Shown here: positions 47,601 through 60,632 of the stretch, one piece after another
Position numbering within the stretch: position 1 is the first letter of the stretch
Layout of the letters: each line of letters starts with the position of its first letter
DNA from: Dreissena polymorpha
Taxonomy: Eukaryota; Mollusca; Bivalvia; Myida; Dreissenidae
Assembly (NCBI RefSeq): GCF_020536995.1
Contig: NC_068359.1
Location: forward strand, 79,249,867-79,313,866
Direction of reading: 5' to 3'
DNA length: 64,000 nucleotides
Position numbers and translations under genes: made by a program
Notes under the pieces: generated by a model
Databases searched by the model: none
Told to the model about the DNA's origin: nothing
Seen by the model: the letters and a program-made list of their open reading frames with translations, nothing else

Positions 47601-50600
47601 CTGTGTGGGGTATTGGTATTCCTAGCAGACTATTATGAATGTATGTATCTGTGTGGGGTATTGGTATTCCTAGCAGACTATTATGAATGTATGTATCTGT
47701 GTGGAGTATTGGTATTCCTAGCAGACTATTATGAATGTATGTATCTGTGTGGGGTATTGGTCTTCCTAGCAGACTATTATGAATGTATGTATCTGTGTGG
47801 GGTATTGGTATTCCTAGCAGACTATTATGAATGTATGTATCTGTGTGGGGTATTGGTATTCCTAGCAGACTATTATGAATGTATGTATCTGTGTGGGGTA
47901 TTGGTCTTCCTAGCAGACTATTATGAATGTATGTATCTGTGTGGGGTATTGGCGGTCCAAGGTCTTCCTAGCAGACTATTATGAATGTATGTATCTGTGT
48001 GGGGTATTGGCGGTCCAAGGTCTTCCTAGCAGACTATTATGAATGTATGTATCTGTGTGGGGTATTGGCGGTCCAAGGTCTTCCTAGCAGACTATTATGA
48101 ATGTATGTATCTGTGTGGGGTATTGGCGGTCCAAGGTCTTCCTAGCAGACTATTATGAATGTATGTATCTGTGTGGGGTATTGGCGGTCCAAGGTCTTCC
48201 TAGCAGACTATTATGAATGTATGTATCTGTGTGGGGTATTGGCGGTCCAAGGTCTTCCTAGCAGACTATTGTGAATGTATGTATCTGTGTGGGGTATTGG
48301 TATTCCTAGCAGACTATTATGAATGTATGTATCTGTGTGGGGTATTGGTCTTCCTAGCAGACTATTATGAATGTATGTATCTGTGTGGAGTATTGGTATT
48401 CCTAGCAGACTATTATGAATGTATGTATCTGTGTGGGGTATTGGCGGTCCAAGGTCTTCCTAGCAGACTATTATGTATGTATGTATCTGTGTGGGGTATT
48501 GGCGGTCCAAGGTCTTCCTAGCAGACTATTATGAATGTATGTATCTGTGTGGGGTATTGGCGGTCCAAGGTCTTCCTAGCAGACTATTATGTATGTATGT
48601 ATCTGTGTGGGGTATTGGCGGTCCAAGGTCTTCCTAGCAGACTATTATGAATGTATGTATCTGTGTGGGGTATTGGCGGTCCAAGGTCTTCCTAGCAGAC
48701 TATTATGAATGTATGTATCTGTGTGGGGTATTGGCGGTCCAAGGTCTTCCTAGCAGACTATTATGTATGTATGTATCTGTGTGGGGTATTGGCGGTCCAA
48801 GGTCTTCCTAGCAGACTATTATGAATGTATGTATCTGTGTGGGGTATTGGTATTCCTAGCAGACTATTATGAATGTATGTATCTGTGTGGGGTATTGGCG
48901 GTCCAAGGTCTTCCTAGCAGACTATTATGAATGTATGTATCTGTGTGGGGTATTGGCGGTCCAAGGTCTTCCTAGCAGACTATTATGAATGTATGTATCT
49001 GTGTGGGGTATTGGCGGTCCAAGGTCTTCCTAGCAGACTATTATGAATGTATGTATCTGTGTGGGGTATTGGCGGTCCAAGGTCTTCCTAGCAGACTATT
49101 ATGTATGTATGTATCTGTGTGGGGTATTGGTATTCCTAGCAGACTATTATGAATGTATGTATCTGTGTGGGGTATTGGCGGTCCAAGGTCTTCCTAGCAG
49201 ACTATTATGAATGTATGTATCTGTGTGGGGTATTGGCGGTCCAAGGTCTTCCTAGCAGACTATTATGAATGTATGTATCTGTGTGGGGTATTGGCGGTCC
49301 AAGGTCTTCCTAGCAGACTATTATGAATGTATGTATCTGTGTGGGGTATTGGCGGTCCAAGGTCTTCCTAGCAGACTATTATGTATGTATGTATCTGTGT
49401 GGGGTATTGGCGGTCCAAGGTCTTCCTAGCAGACTATTATGAATGTATGTATCTGTGTGGGGTATTGGCGGTCCAAGGTCTTCCTAGCAGACTATTATGA
49501 ATGTATGTATCTGTGTGGGGTATTGGTATTCCTAGCAGACTATTATGAATGTATGTATCTGTGTGGAGTATTGGTATTCCTAGCAGACTATTATGAATGT
49601 ATGTATCTGTGTGGGGTATTGGTATTCCTAGCAGACTATTATGAATGTATGTATCTGTGTGGGGTATTGGTATTCCTAGCAGACTATTATGAATGTATGT
49701 ATCTGTGTGGGGTATTGGTCTTCCTAGCAGACTATTATGAATGTATGTATCTGTGTGGGGTATTGGCGGTCCAACTTTTCACTTATACATTGAAATCCAT
49801 AAGAACTGTGGCGTATTTTTTCCTTAATTTTTGTTTACGTGTAGTGTTTATCTGAACATTTTATCTAACACAGATTGAAGAGTGAACCTACAATACACAT
49901 CCTGTTGTTTCAATCTGTCTAAATGAATGCGACAAGTCGTGCACCATCCTGTGATCCTCAAAGCACGCGGAACACATGTCATAGTTAGCACACTCTCTGC
50001 ATTTCAAACGGGTACCCACGATCGGGCTCATAGTGCAGACGTCACACGTCACATTCTTGTGAACGACTCCTGAATAACAGAAATATAGAACGGTTTCACA
50101 TTGTTACCCGAATTATAAATAAAAAATATACAAACGGTTTATACTATGAATGCAAACACAAGTGTGTTCAATACATTTAATGTCAATGTTCCACTACAAA
50201 AAAAATAACTTTCATGACAAAGGTTATCGCAGTATCACTTGTTTCTTGCTTTTCAAATATACAGCAAAAATATGGTCCTCTTTTATTTGTATGTATATAT
50301 TATCAGCCTTTGTTAATTAAACGTATAAAATACGCTCCTCTTTTAATTTTGTGTACCTTAAACATTGTCGTCTTTTAATTTTACAAAATAAAATCCCATT
50401 TGTGTGTGTGTACTTATCATTTCATCTGTCGCTTTTTTAATTTGATGTATGCAAAATAGGATAGTCTATTAAATATTTGTTTGAAAAATATGGTTCTCTT
50501 CTAAATTATCATAACCGAAACATAGTCATCTTCTTTGTTCTCTAAGCGTGTATTGTGCCACAGCTGTTATATTTTAAAATTTATAGTCAAACTTTATAGT

Positions 50601-52519
50601 ATGTTTTGTTATTCATTCGAAACCATTAATCCTTTTTATTAAATGAACATAGCTGAAATAAAAACTTTAACAATATCATAGTTATACCTGCGCGATTCAC
50701 TTTATGCATTTTCGAGGATCGTTTATTGTTGACAAGCAGGGCTCTGCAAATATAAACATAATGATTACAACTATAAAATCACGCTGTATAAATCAAAAAG
50801 CATAAAAATTGGGCCTTACGAAATTCGCGTATACACTTTATTTTGCATCACCATAACATAATTTGTTTTGGTTCGCTTGGCTTTTATTTTGTCTTTGAAA
50901 TATACACACAATTGAAAACCATAAAATGAGTGTATAATAGTAATTTTCGTTAAATTTAAAAACAAACACATGCTTTCAGTGGGACCATGCCGTTAACTTT
51001 TAACGCAATATGATCTCTAGATGACATGTATAACACAGCCAATACAGGTAGCATAAAAGCATTGCAGAAATAACAACTGGCTGTGGACACAATGACGTCT
51101 GTTGAGTCAGCATGTACAGAATACATCTTAAATCAGACTGCAAAACAAAATTCAAAATGTTAAGCTTCATGGCATATAATTACCCTGTAAATGAGTGACT
51201 GTTGATTTTCTTGAATGAATGGTTCATATCGTGAAACATTCTAAGATTCTTGTAGCACGATGTACACATGTCGTAATTAGGGCAATCTCTGCACTTCCAG
51301 CGGGTACCCCGGATAGGACGCTCACAGCAGACGTCACACCCAACACCATCGTGTACATCAGCTGCGAAACAGAGTAACTATGAGATTTAACTGGTATAAG
51401 GCACATTAAATTTTCCACATAAATGCATTAATAAACAAATGTTAATATATGTAATTATATATAATATTATTTCATTTGTATCACTTAAATGCAATAAATA
51501 CTTTGTAAACAATGTATTTATATTCATTTTGTTAGTTTGTTCTCGTTTTGGTGTGTTTATGTTATTGTTTTGTCTTCAACTAAATGAACATAATCAGTTT
51601 AATTTAGCATTAACGAAGTGTATCGGACACTTAAAGCACTGTATGCTACGATTGTTTATTTTGTAATTTATATCAAATTTTGAAAATAAAAAAAGTATTA
51701 AAAAAAATTACATGCTTTCCGATGGTCTATAGAGAAATATCAGTGAATAAAAACTGATATTTCAACGTTTCAAACAGTGAAAAATAACAGTTCAAATAAA
51801 CGATAATTTGCATTGTTTGACCTGAACTTATATAATACATCTTTGGTTTCCCCATTAAGACCCTTAAATGGTACCAAGGGCGAGTACTGTGAATTGATTG
51901 TTTATTAAAATATATGAAAAAGCTTCCCTTAAAAATACATTTTATAAAATTTCGGGGCTCTAAACGTGGCATTATTTTGTCCGTTATAGCGAAAAAACAA
52001 AAATAAATAAGAATAAGCATTAAATAAAAACAAAACTGTTTAATTTGGTGGAATATCGATTGTAATTCGCGCGTTATCATTGAAACAATATATTTCACTC
52101 GTGGATGCGCCATATATAATTTATAAAATATAATTTTCTTTGATCATTTGTGAATTAAAATCGATATTCCACCGAATCCAACAAATATCCTCTATATATT
52201 TTATATGGGCCAGCGCAGATTGGAGTGAGCGGATAGCTAAGTATTTCCAAAGTGAAGACCAATCCAGGTGAAACTTCTATCGTTAGCGCCTTCACTGCTG
52301 GTTTTTAGCTCTGTTTAAATAAGGTGTTTAGTAGACGTGTTACATTTTGGTTTGTATGTGGTAAGTCAACGTATTGTTCAACATCCACACTATCAGAATA
52401 CCGTGATTGTTTTACCTGCGTCCGTCTCGAAACTGTCAGAGTCAGTGTCAGAGTCATTACCTGCGTCCATATCAGACTCACTGGTTGGGGACTCTGCACT
52501 TGTTAATATTGTCCGGAAG
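44192..52519 (-). CDS. tandem ZZ zinc-finger PARP (5' end unresolved)
   Basis: Phase-compatible exons (minus): 52519-52416, 51361-51184, 50743-50688, 50069-49892, 46880-46804, 46251-46077, 45756-45535, 44618-44192, together about 471 aa. The order is an acidic Ser/Asp linker, then ZZ finger 1, linker, ZZ 2, linker, ZZ 3 and a PARP catalytic domain. Each ZZ finger has the pattern C-x2-C ... C-x2-C-x-x-Y-D-x-C-x2-C ... H-x3-H. The PARP domain is split over the last two exons: KILWEFYC, then LFHGT (His), YGNGAYFA (Tyr) and YYPEYII. The position usually Glu in polymerising PARPs appears hydrophobic, suggesting a mono-ADP-ribosyltransferase. ZZ fingers bind proteins such as N-termini or histone tails; the partner here is unknown. 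The first coding exon was not found. AATAAA overlaps the stop. Confidence 0.87.
46888..47110. mobile_element. worn hairpin MITE-like element, copy 5
   Basis: TATGGGCCACGCTC, CGTCCCAGATTAGCTTGTGA and GAAAGAGTCGTCCCTAATTT match the family. It lies within about 10 bp of the acceptor of the ZZ-PARP exon starting at 46880, so the element edge may contribute to the 3' splice-site region. Confidence 0.7.
47409..49772. repeat. 44-unit minisatellite with 48-bp and 58-bp unit types
   Basis: Units start CCTAGCAGACTATTATGAAT. I count 18 short units (48 bp, ending TTGGTATT or TTGGTCTT) and 26 long ones (58 bp, with CGGTCCAAGG inserted), the last partial. Order from 47409: 2 long, 8 short, 6 long, 3 short, 7 long, 1 short, 4 long, 1 short, 6 long, 5 short, 1 long. 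It lies in a ZZ-PARP intron. Runs of short units stay open in frame (16-aa repeat), but I do not regard this as a gene. Confidence 0.97.
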
Positions 52520-54466
52520 CTGGCAATATAAATATGTTATTAATAACACATTCGATAGGTGTACTTTACTTAAATGTGGCATGCTTATTCTACAATAATT
52601 TAATAGTAACACGTTCCTGTTTATTCCTCTTTATTTGAGCGCCGTCTCAGTTTAAACTAATATTCGGTAGTTGACATAGTTTATACATGATTGGCTGAAA
52701 GTTTAGTTGAATATTTGTCAAAAATATTATAAGCAAGTGCTGTACATAAACATTCAACGAAATTGGATGAATACAATGTACATATCAGTATAATCGTTTT
52801 TTTCGGAGGTTTCGTCAACCGATGTATAATCAAAGGAAGGTTGAATGCTTTATTTATAACCTATGCAAGCTTTAGCGATTTTATGATGTAAAGTATTAAA
52901 CACACATTCAACTTGTAATACACATTAGTATATACTACTATAATGTGCTGAGCTGAAATTGTCGTATTATGTTTTAAGCAGTTACTGTAAGCATGGAAAC
53001 ATCAGTCTTGTTACAAAATATAAAAAATAGTTAATGTTTACAACCTGACTTTAAAATTAACCTTTGACTGTTTTATATCATATATTTAATTGCATTTTTA
53101 TATCAATATGAAACATTTAAACATACCATACTGCTGAAATGTAACCAGCAAAAAGTATGCATGTTTGCTTTTGTTGGAATGGAAATTATATACATCACAA
53201 ATAGATGTACAAATGTAGTTGGGAAAAGTAATTTTAAAGTACTAAAATGGCGACTAATTTACAGGAACCGAAATGTAAACATGTTGAATATTGTGCTTAA
53301 AACTAAATCAATGAAACCTGAAACCAATATCAGCATATACTAAGTTAAATGAATGTTAATTTTATTTAACCCTTCTGTAGTGATGAAGATGACTGATGGA
53401 AAACTAATGAAATCCATGCAGGGAAGATTATTTGCTGGAGGTATTATATGGGTTTCGCTTGTATTAAACATCTAGGTCCTTCTTCAATTGAAAACCAATG
53501 GTAAAAACATCTTAAAACCATGACCAGAAATAGCCATCTGGACTTTGCTGTCATCAACAGCATTATTGACTGTACATGGAAATATTTATTGTGTATCTCG
53601 CATTGCCAAAAAAGACGGCACAGTTTAGACATTATAATTGTGTTTTATTGCTTATCGACATTGCTTTAAATGTTAAGAAGAAACTGTATAATTTGCTATT
53701 TAACAACAAATTAACATTCTTTTTTTTTGGAATAAACAAAAGCGTGACCAGTTGTGTCTTACCATGCGATATACCACCATGATATCATGATGTATATATT
53801 ACCAATGAATACATAAAATATGTACTTATTTTAAGTCACACACTTAAAAGGGTATTCGTACATCATACTATTATTTAGTTTGATCCTTTACAAATAGCTT
53901 GACATGGTGCATGAAAGATAAGAAACACATTTTACCTTACATGAATTATTCCATACTATTCATGGAACTGTTCTGTAGGACTGTAGAGCCCTTATTTAAC
54001 CCACCGATATATAAACATTATACGTTTAGATTCATTTTTAGCGCGATTTATTTTGAAAGCATACACCTAATTAAGACACTCTCAGTGTTGTTTGTGATAA
54101 AATTATTACTTGCATTTCGTGTCTTAAGGGAGGATCTTGAAACGGTTCTTTTATCGAAACCGTGACCTATTGATTGCTGGGAGAAACTATTCACTTTACC
54201 ACTAATGCTTGAAGTAAACACATTCTTGGCATTTTGCATAGGCTATTGCATCAAGACAGACACGGGGTTCTAAAGAACTAGACATTTCGCTTCAAGTACA
54301 ACTAAAGTATTATTATTTAGAATACAACCTTATTTTAAACTTTTATCGTAATGAATCATTTGTGCTACATGTCTTGACTTCCAAATGTTTAAATTAATTT
54401 TGCCTCAAGTTGAAAAGCCGAAACACCACTTTTCGCTGAGTTCTGAATACCAACTCTCACACTTAC
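52520..54466. other. intronic or upstream region of ZZ-PARP, no exon found
   Basis: AT-rich. I looked for the missing first coding exon (minus strand, ending in phase 2) and could not identify one. Confidence 0.4.
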
Positions 54467-54644
54467 ATATTACTGACAGGTGTATCAAACTTCTCGAAAG
54501 TATGCGACCTATTGTGCCTCCACCTTTATTTATCGTGGCACGCATAACACGAGTTATAGTTAGGGCAGTAGTTACACTTCCAGCGAACGCCTATGATTGG
54601 TTTTTAAGCGCATACGTCACACTAGACGTCCTTGTGGCCAACAG
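54467..54644 (-). pseudogene. decayed fourth ZZ exon
   Basis: The complement is 178 nt, exactly the length of the ZZ exons at 51361-51184 and 50069-49892. It keeps a TTTTCAG acceptor, a GTAAGT donor, the same phases and most ZZ residues (CDVC, WKCNYCPNY, HNRSHTF). Three in-frame stop codons (TAG, TAA, TAA) interrupt it. It is a host exon fossil derived by exon duplication. Confidence 0.85.
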
Positions 54645-55858
54645 CTGAAAACATAGTTACGTTGGCATACCATAGTGACCATAGTGACATTCGTTGTGTC
54701 TGTCCTGGTAAGGCAAAGTGTTTGTATAACAATGAGATTTTTTAAAATTTTATTTTAAAAGATATTGTTATTTCAGAATGATTTTTTAACCGATTGCATT
54801 ATCTGTACAATACACCGTGTCCTGCTGAACAAGTTTACCAAACTACACACATGTCGGTCAAACTCCTTGTTAACATCAACACAACAATCACTTATCTGTA
54901 TTATACCACACTTGATGATTGCATTATGGATTTCGTAACCAAATAAACCTTAAAGTATGTAAATGAGTAATACAAGTGTGTGTTGGAAATTAGCTGTTTA
55001 AGGTACTCTACACAACCACATTGATTATTTGTCAACCCAGTTCGATAGATAGCATTCTAAGATACTCGTTGTTCAGAGTATGTGATAGATATGTAAACAT
55101 ATGCATTTATTCAGCGGGAGCATATTTAAAATCGCTGAGTTCATTATTATCTCCGTTTTACACCGACGTAGTAACTAGATAAACAAAGCAGAATGTTTCA
55201 ATATTGTTATCAGAAGGATTTTATTTGATATCAGTGCTCTATTTACTGAATTGAACGCCATGGATTGTATTGAAATCAACTTTACAAGTGATAATTGTGT
55301 AAACACTGATTGCTTATGTCTGTACAAGCACATACATGTAGCCATATAGTGTTACACTTACGAGGGTCCCATTAGCCTCGGACAAATACATTTGCATTAT
55401 AGAATATGCCGCTTACCAGCTGTAACTTACGAAGCAAATATATACATCACTATGACGATGACACAATTGTAGTTGTTCGGTCCACCTGCATTTGTTCTCC
55501 TTCAATCTGCCATAATGCGACAATATATCGTGTGCATTTTTTATAGGCTTATAGGCATTCCAATATACTTCTCATTGTAAAAACAAAAACAGAGGTCCAG
55601 AACGTAAATAGTTGAATATAGTAATCAACTTACCGCAAAACATACGAGTAATTTTCAGAACATATCAGGATGAAAGTATTGTATTTTACCGAAGATAATG
55701 TTTTTATGCATGTGTGTAATGTTATTGTTCATACAACCATATGCTTATGTGGCTTCTGGTGTTGATGATGATGTTGACGATATTGATGAATGTTATCTTA
55801 TGATTTATTCTATAGCAGTACGTCATTATCTTGATAAGTCTTTTTAAAATTGATAAGT

Positions 55859-56118
<260 letters not shown>

Positions 56119-56412
56119 AAAAGCATGATTAAATATCATCAATTATTAAGAATTTAATGCAAACATTTACACCCACGGCGATTATATGTGTATCATGAAT
56201 TACATTATATTTAATTGTGTAATAGATTCTTTATGTCATACTCAACATTATTCAATATCACTACTTTATTAACTCATTTGGAAATGTCAGTTTGGTTTAA
56301 TCATACCTCCGGATTTGATATTAATGAAACAAATACCAAACAAACGAATTCATTTCGGTTTTATACGCTTTATGAAAAAATTATGTTTAAATTAATCATA
56401 ACTACGACTCAC

Positions 56413-56500
56413 CTAAATCTTCAAGAAGATTGAAAGCGTGAGGCAAACTGGCGTATAAGAAAACGAAAGCGGAAGTATACTTGCCGGACGTAATTTGTAA
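56413..56500 (-). promoter_or_regulatory. possible promoter/5' UTR exon of ZZ-PARP with ISRE-like motif
   Basis: The minus strand reads a TTTAG|GTGAGT donor (last exonic base 56413). The + strand carries GAAAACGAAAGCGGAAGT at 56459-56476, which matches the IRF/ISRE core GAAANNGAAA followed by an ETS-like GGAAGT. The position, upstream of all ZZ exons, makes it a candidate transcription start. No transcript evidence is available. Confidence 0.3.
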
Positions 56501-59500
56501 CTTATTTGATCGATCGTTTTTTTTTGTAAGTACGCGCTACATTTATGAAAATATTGCTGAATGTTCCAATAATCAGTCTTGAATGATCCTAGCTAATAAG
56601 CCTAATGGTTTAATACTTTAAAAAATTTTAAGATGGTCTAATCGATAATTTCGTGATATATGCATATGACAGAGGAAACTGTCATAAAACAATTATTTAA
56701 CCATTACATTTATCTTTCATATAGTGTTACCTTATCTGAAAGTCATAACGACAGTTGAATTCAAAATTTCGTTCTTTCGTCGATACCAAAATCATGAATC
56801 GCTTTTGTTGAAGCAAACTAATGTTCTATCTTTTGTTTTTCGTTGCATGGGTATTCTAACTATGTCATTGTATGTACATGTAAAAGGAGTACTGAGTTTT
56901 GAGAGGAATATGAAACGCAATTAACGTATTGCATTAAACATTTATTTCGACGATTTTCTTATATCAGTTCTCCTGAACATATTAATGGTTTATTATTTAT
57001 AACAATGATTTTCTGTTTGGGTACTTTAAAGACAAAATAAATATAATCGGTTAAATTTAAGCGTGTTTGTGTGTTGTATTGCTTGTATGATCCCCGACAG
57101 GAGGAACATATTGTTACCGCTTCGTAAATCCGTCCGAATTCTTATGTTGATAGAATTGCATGGGGATGAAAATATTTCCCGCATTATCGTTTTTGTCCTA
57201 CTCGCTGTCTTGAAAAACGACCCTCCACAAACTTACCACACATTGTTTGCTCGCGAAATCTATGACACTTATGATCCAACTTTGATCAAGCTGCACATGT
57301 GTTAATTTTATAGGTTTCATTTGCGCTTTTTTAAGATGCTGCTTCAGCATCGTCTAAGTTATCATACCATGGACAAATTCTTCGCAATGGCCAGCTATGA
57401 AAAAGACCGAGCCAGTCCGATTGAGATAGTGTCGATTTTCTAATCGGCATATCTCGCTGATTAGCATTGGTAACATTCTCCAGCAGAATTGTCGTTCATG
57501 CCTCAACATCGGGAACGACTAAAATGCCCATATGACTCATATCGGTTGATATGATTGAAAAGTGCTGATATGAACAGAAAATGGCTTTTAAAATGTATTT
57601 TCCTATATTTTTGTTATATGAAAATCGTTCTGTAACAAAAATACACGTCACTAATGTGTAATGTTACGATGGAATGAATTTAAAAGCGTTTTTCATTGGC
57701 ATTTTAATTTCAGTAACTTCAAATTAATATCCGCGAATATTAAGAACCAGTCAGACCACAGCTTTTATTAAATTGCTCTATTTTGAGGCAGTCTTAACGT
57801 ATTTATCGCATATTGTGAATTTTTAATTCAACAGTGATTTGTTCATAACAAAACTGCAAAAAAAGCGCATAAATAGTGCCTATATTCGTTCATATTCGCA
57901 CTTTTCGTGCATATCCTCGGATATGAGTCATATACGCATTTTAGACGAACCGCTCAAGGTCATACAACAATGGCCACGCCCATATGAGAATCTTCACACT
58001 CGTGTCAAAACTTTCTTACAGCATACATCGGCTTGTTTGGCTATTTAGAAACTGTCATTTAGGATGTATGAGTTATTTATTAAATAAATCTCCGCTAATG
58101 TCAACAATGGATTCAATTCGCAGGATACATTCGATGTGAATGCAGGACTTTCTGGATCTTGACAGTTCGACACGGCAAAACTGGTATTTTTAGTTATCAA
58201 TTTAAGTCACATTTTGTTTTGTAAATTGTATTCGAGCATTTTGCGACTTATTGAATGACTATGATACCCGATATCAACATATCACATGGGATTTGCAGAT
58301 CACAAAGCTGTCCTGAAAACATTGAGTACAAAGTCTTTACTCATATTACGGGTTTGTATTATTTCTTCTTTCTATTTTAGTATTTAATATCATTTTTAAG
58401 TCAAATGAACTGTGTCACAGTAAAAGAGACATTAAGGCGATTGTGGCCAGTTTGGATCCAGATCAGCCTGCAGTCGCTTGAAAGCTGTTTGCTTAAAAGC
58501 GGTTTTCTGACAATAACAAATAGTTTAATTGGATACTGATTAGACTGCCCTTTCCCTGTGACCTGGCTCAAATAATAGTATTGTCATTAATCAAATGATT
58601 TTATTTCGAACATTAATCAAGAGTTTTTTTTCTGGACCTTCGGGATTAATGACTATATCACTTTCTTGTTGAGACTTGAATAAAGCGATGCTAGGGGGCG
58701 TGAGAGATGTTGCATCTACCATTATCTCTCATGAACTGACTCAATAATACCGAGTCGGCAATATTTGACTTAATTTTTGGTTTGGTTGCTCTGACGAGTG
58801 ATCGAAAAAAATCAGAATCTTGCTAAAAGCCTAGTGGTAGAGTGTCGTCTTTGATTAATCAGTGTGTTTAAAGATATATAAACATAGCTCCAGCGTCAGA
58901 GCTTCATGCAATGAATATTTCAGCCCGATCTTTTTCCTTATAGATATTTTCGCTAGTTCCTATATTCAATGCAGTCAACTATATGTTAAGAAGTATCTGT
59001 ACACATTGGTAGATTAAATTTGTACATTAAATATTATTTTTAGTGTTAAAAAGATATAGTACAAGTGTTCATGCTAGATGAATTAAGAGCCTTAGTCAAG
59101 CGGTATTTAAACATTTTGAAATGGTAAAATTTTCTGAAATGAACACATTTTCTCTTGAGCACTGGCCAGATATAAAATGTATACTATTTAACCACTTTTA
59201 TAATGAAGCCCTGACCTGATCTCAAATGTTTATCCTTTTTCTATGGCACCCTGGTCATCTCCTGTTGATCACCTAACAAACACCTATCAAAATGGCAAAT
59301 TATATGCAGAACAGTTCATTTTATTCAATGGTTGAATGAAATACTGCAGAAAAAAATTGACATCCTTTTCACGTGAAAGTTTAACTTTCACAGTCATGGA
59401 AAAAGAGCCTGCACCGAACACAGATCAAAAATACTTTTCATTTGTGAATCAACCCATATCTGTGTGCAGCTATTGCTTATTTAACATATTTTTTGTACAT

Positions 59501-59636
59501 TTCTTCAATAAACTGACATCAGTACACGATTTTCTTCATTAATTCAAACATTCCTAACAGGCTACCACTTTGTTTACATATTTCGATTATATTTTGACGT
59601 GCATAGGTAGGACCGCATTACCGCTTACGAAATGTG
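56501..59636. other. intergenic; worn repeat fragments near 58450 and 58690
   Basis: No exon was recognised. At about 58440-58510 there is a decayed piece related to the 15103 MITE arm (CAGTTTGGATCCAGAT). At about 58690-58770 a block with CTCTCATGAACTGACTCAAT may be a repeat tail. Confidence 0.4.
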
Positions 59637-60525
59637 TATGGCGTATCATTTGTGTCGAAAGTCAACAAGACGTACTTGGTGACAAGAGAAATGTACTTTG
59701 ACGTACAATATATATGTCGAAGTACAAAAATTGTACTTCGATTGTACTTCGTGCAATTTGTACTTCGACGTACAAATTTTCTTAACAGCTGATCAAAACA
59801 CTTGTCTCATGATCCGCTTTTCCTTCAGATTTATTCATAATAAATGTTTAAAATCTCGTTTTTTAATTGAGGACAAAAAAAAATAAAAATATCAAAATTG
59901 AAAAAAACAAATTTTACAAAGAAGTTTCGAGTATTAAATGCATTGAAATAGATTATATACCCTTTTGAAGAAGATTCAAGGTTACCTTTTTTTAAAAATA
60001 AAATTATCAAGCATATTGTGAGAATTTATTGACCATGCGGGGCGGAATATCACGGTCCAGCTCATTACTGTGTAGGAAATTCCCAACGGTAACCAAACAG
60101 TTACCAAACGATTACGGGATTAAAAATGCATAATAATCACCCTGGTTTGGTTGTATTTTGTGTTAACCACTATTTGCATAAGTCAGAGGTTAATTACGCC
60201 ACGCCAGGTCAATAAATACGCACAATATCTATGAGTTAACAGTCGATAGTCGCATAATTTGGTATAAATAATAATAATACTGTTCAATAAATACGCTCAA
60301 TATCTATTAGTAAGTGGTCGATAGTCGCATAATTTGGTATAAATAATAACAATGTTCAATGTCAAATATCTCTTAAAGCAACAGATGTAAGGCGTCTTCT
60401 GATTGGCTAACAGTCAAGGGTCAGTAAAGACTGAACGTCGAATAACAATTTTGTACATCGAAGTACAAAAAATGTTCTTCGACGTACATTTCTTGTTGAC
60501 TTTCGACCCAAATGGTACGCCATAA
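59637..60525. mobile_element. ~890-bp terminal-inverted-repeat element
   Basis: The left end (TGGCGTATCATTTGTGTCGA, AAGTCAACAAG) and right end are inverted copies, each followed inward by several GTACTTCGACGTAC-like palindromic words. The interior is non-coding and includes a roughly 70-bp tandem duplication (60225-60358, CGATAGTCGCATAATTTGGT). Probably a non-autonomous DNA transposon. Confidence 0.78.
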
Positions 60526-60632
60526 ATGTGTATTCATACTATTGCCTTCGAGGTACTTATCCGATGTTTGAAGGAAAGGGCAATAATGTGCGCGTGTGGG
60601 CCAAGGTCCCCAGGCGTACTACGTCCCCGTAC

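Noticed and set aside
47481-49855. Long open frames with a 16-aa repeat (LADYYECMYLCGVL...)
   Set aside because: They exist only because the 48-bp unit is a multiple of 3; 58-bp units break the frame and the array lies in an intron of a minus-strand gene.
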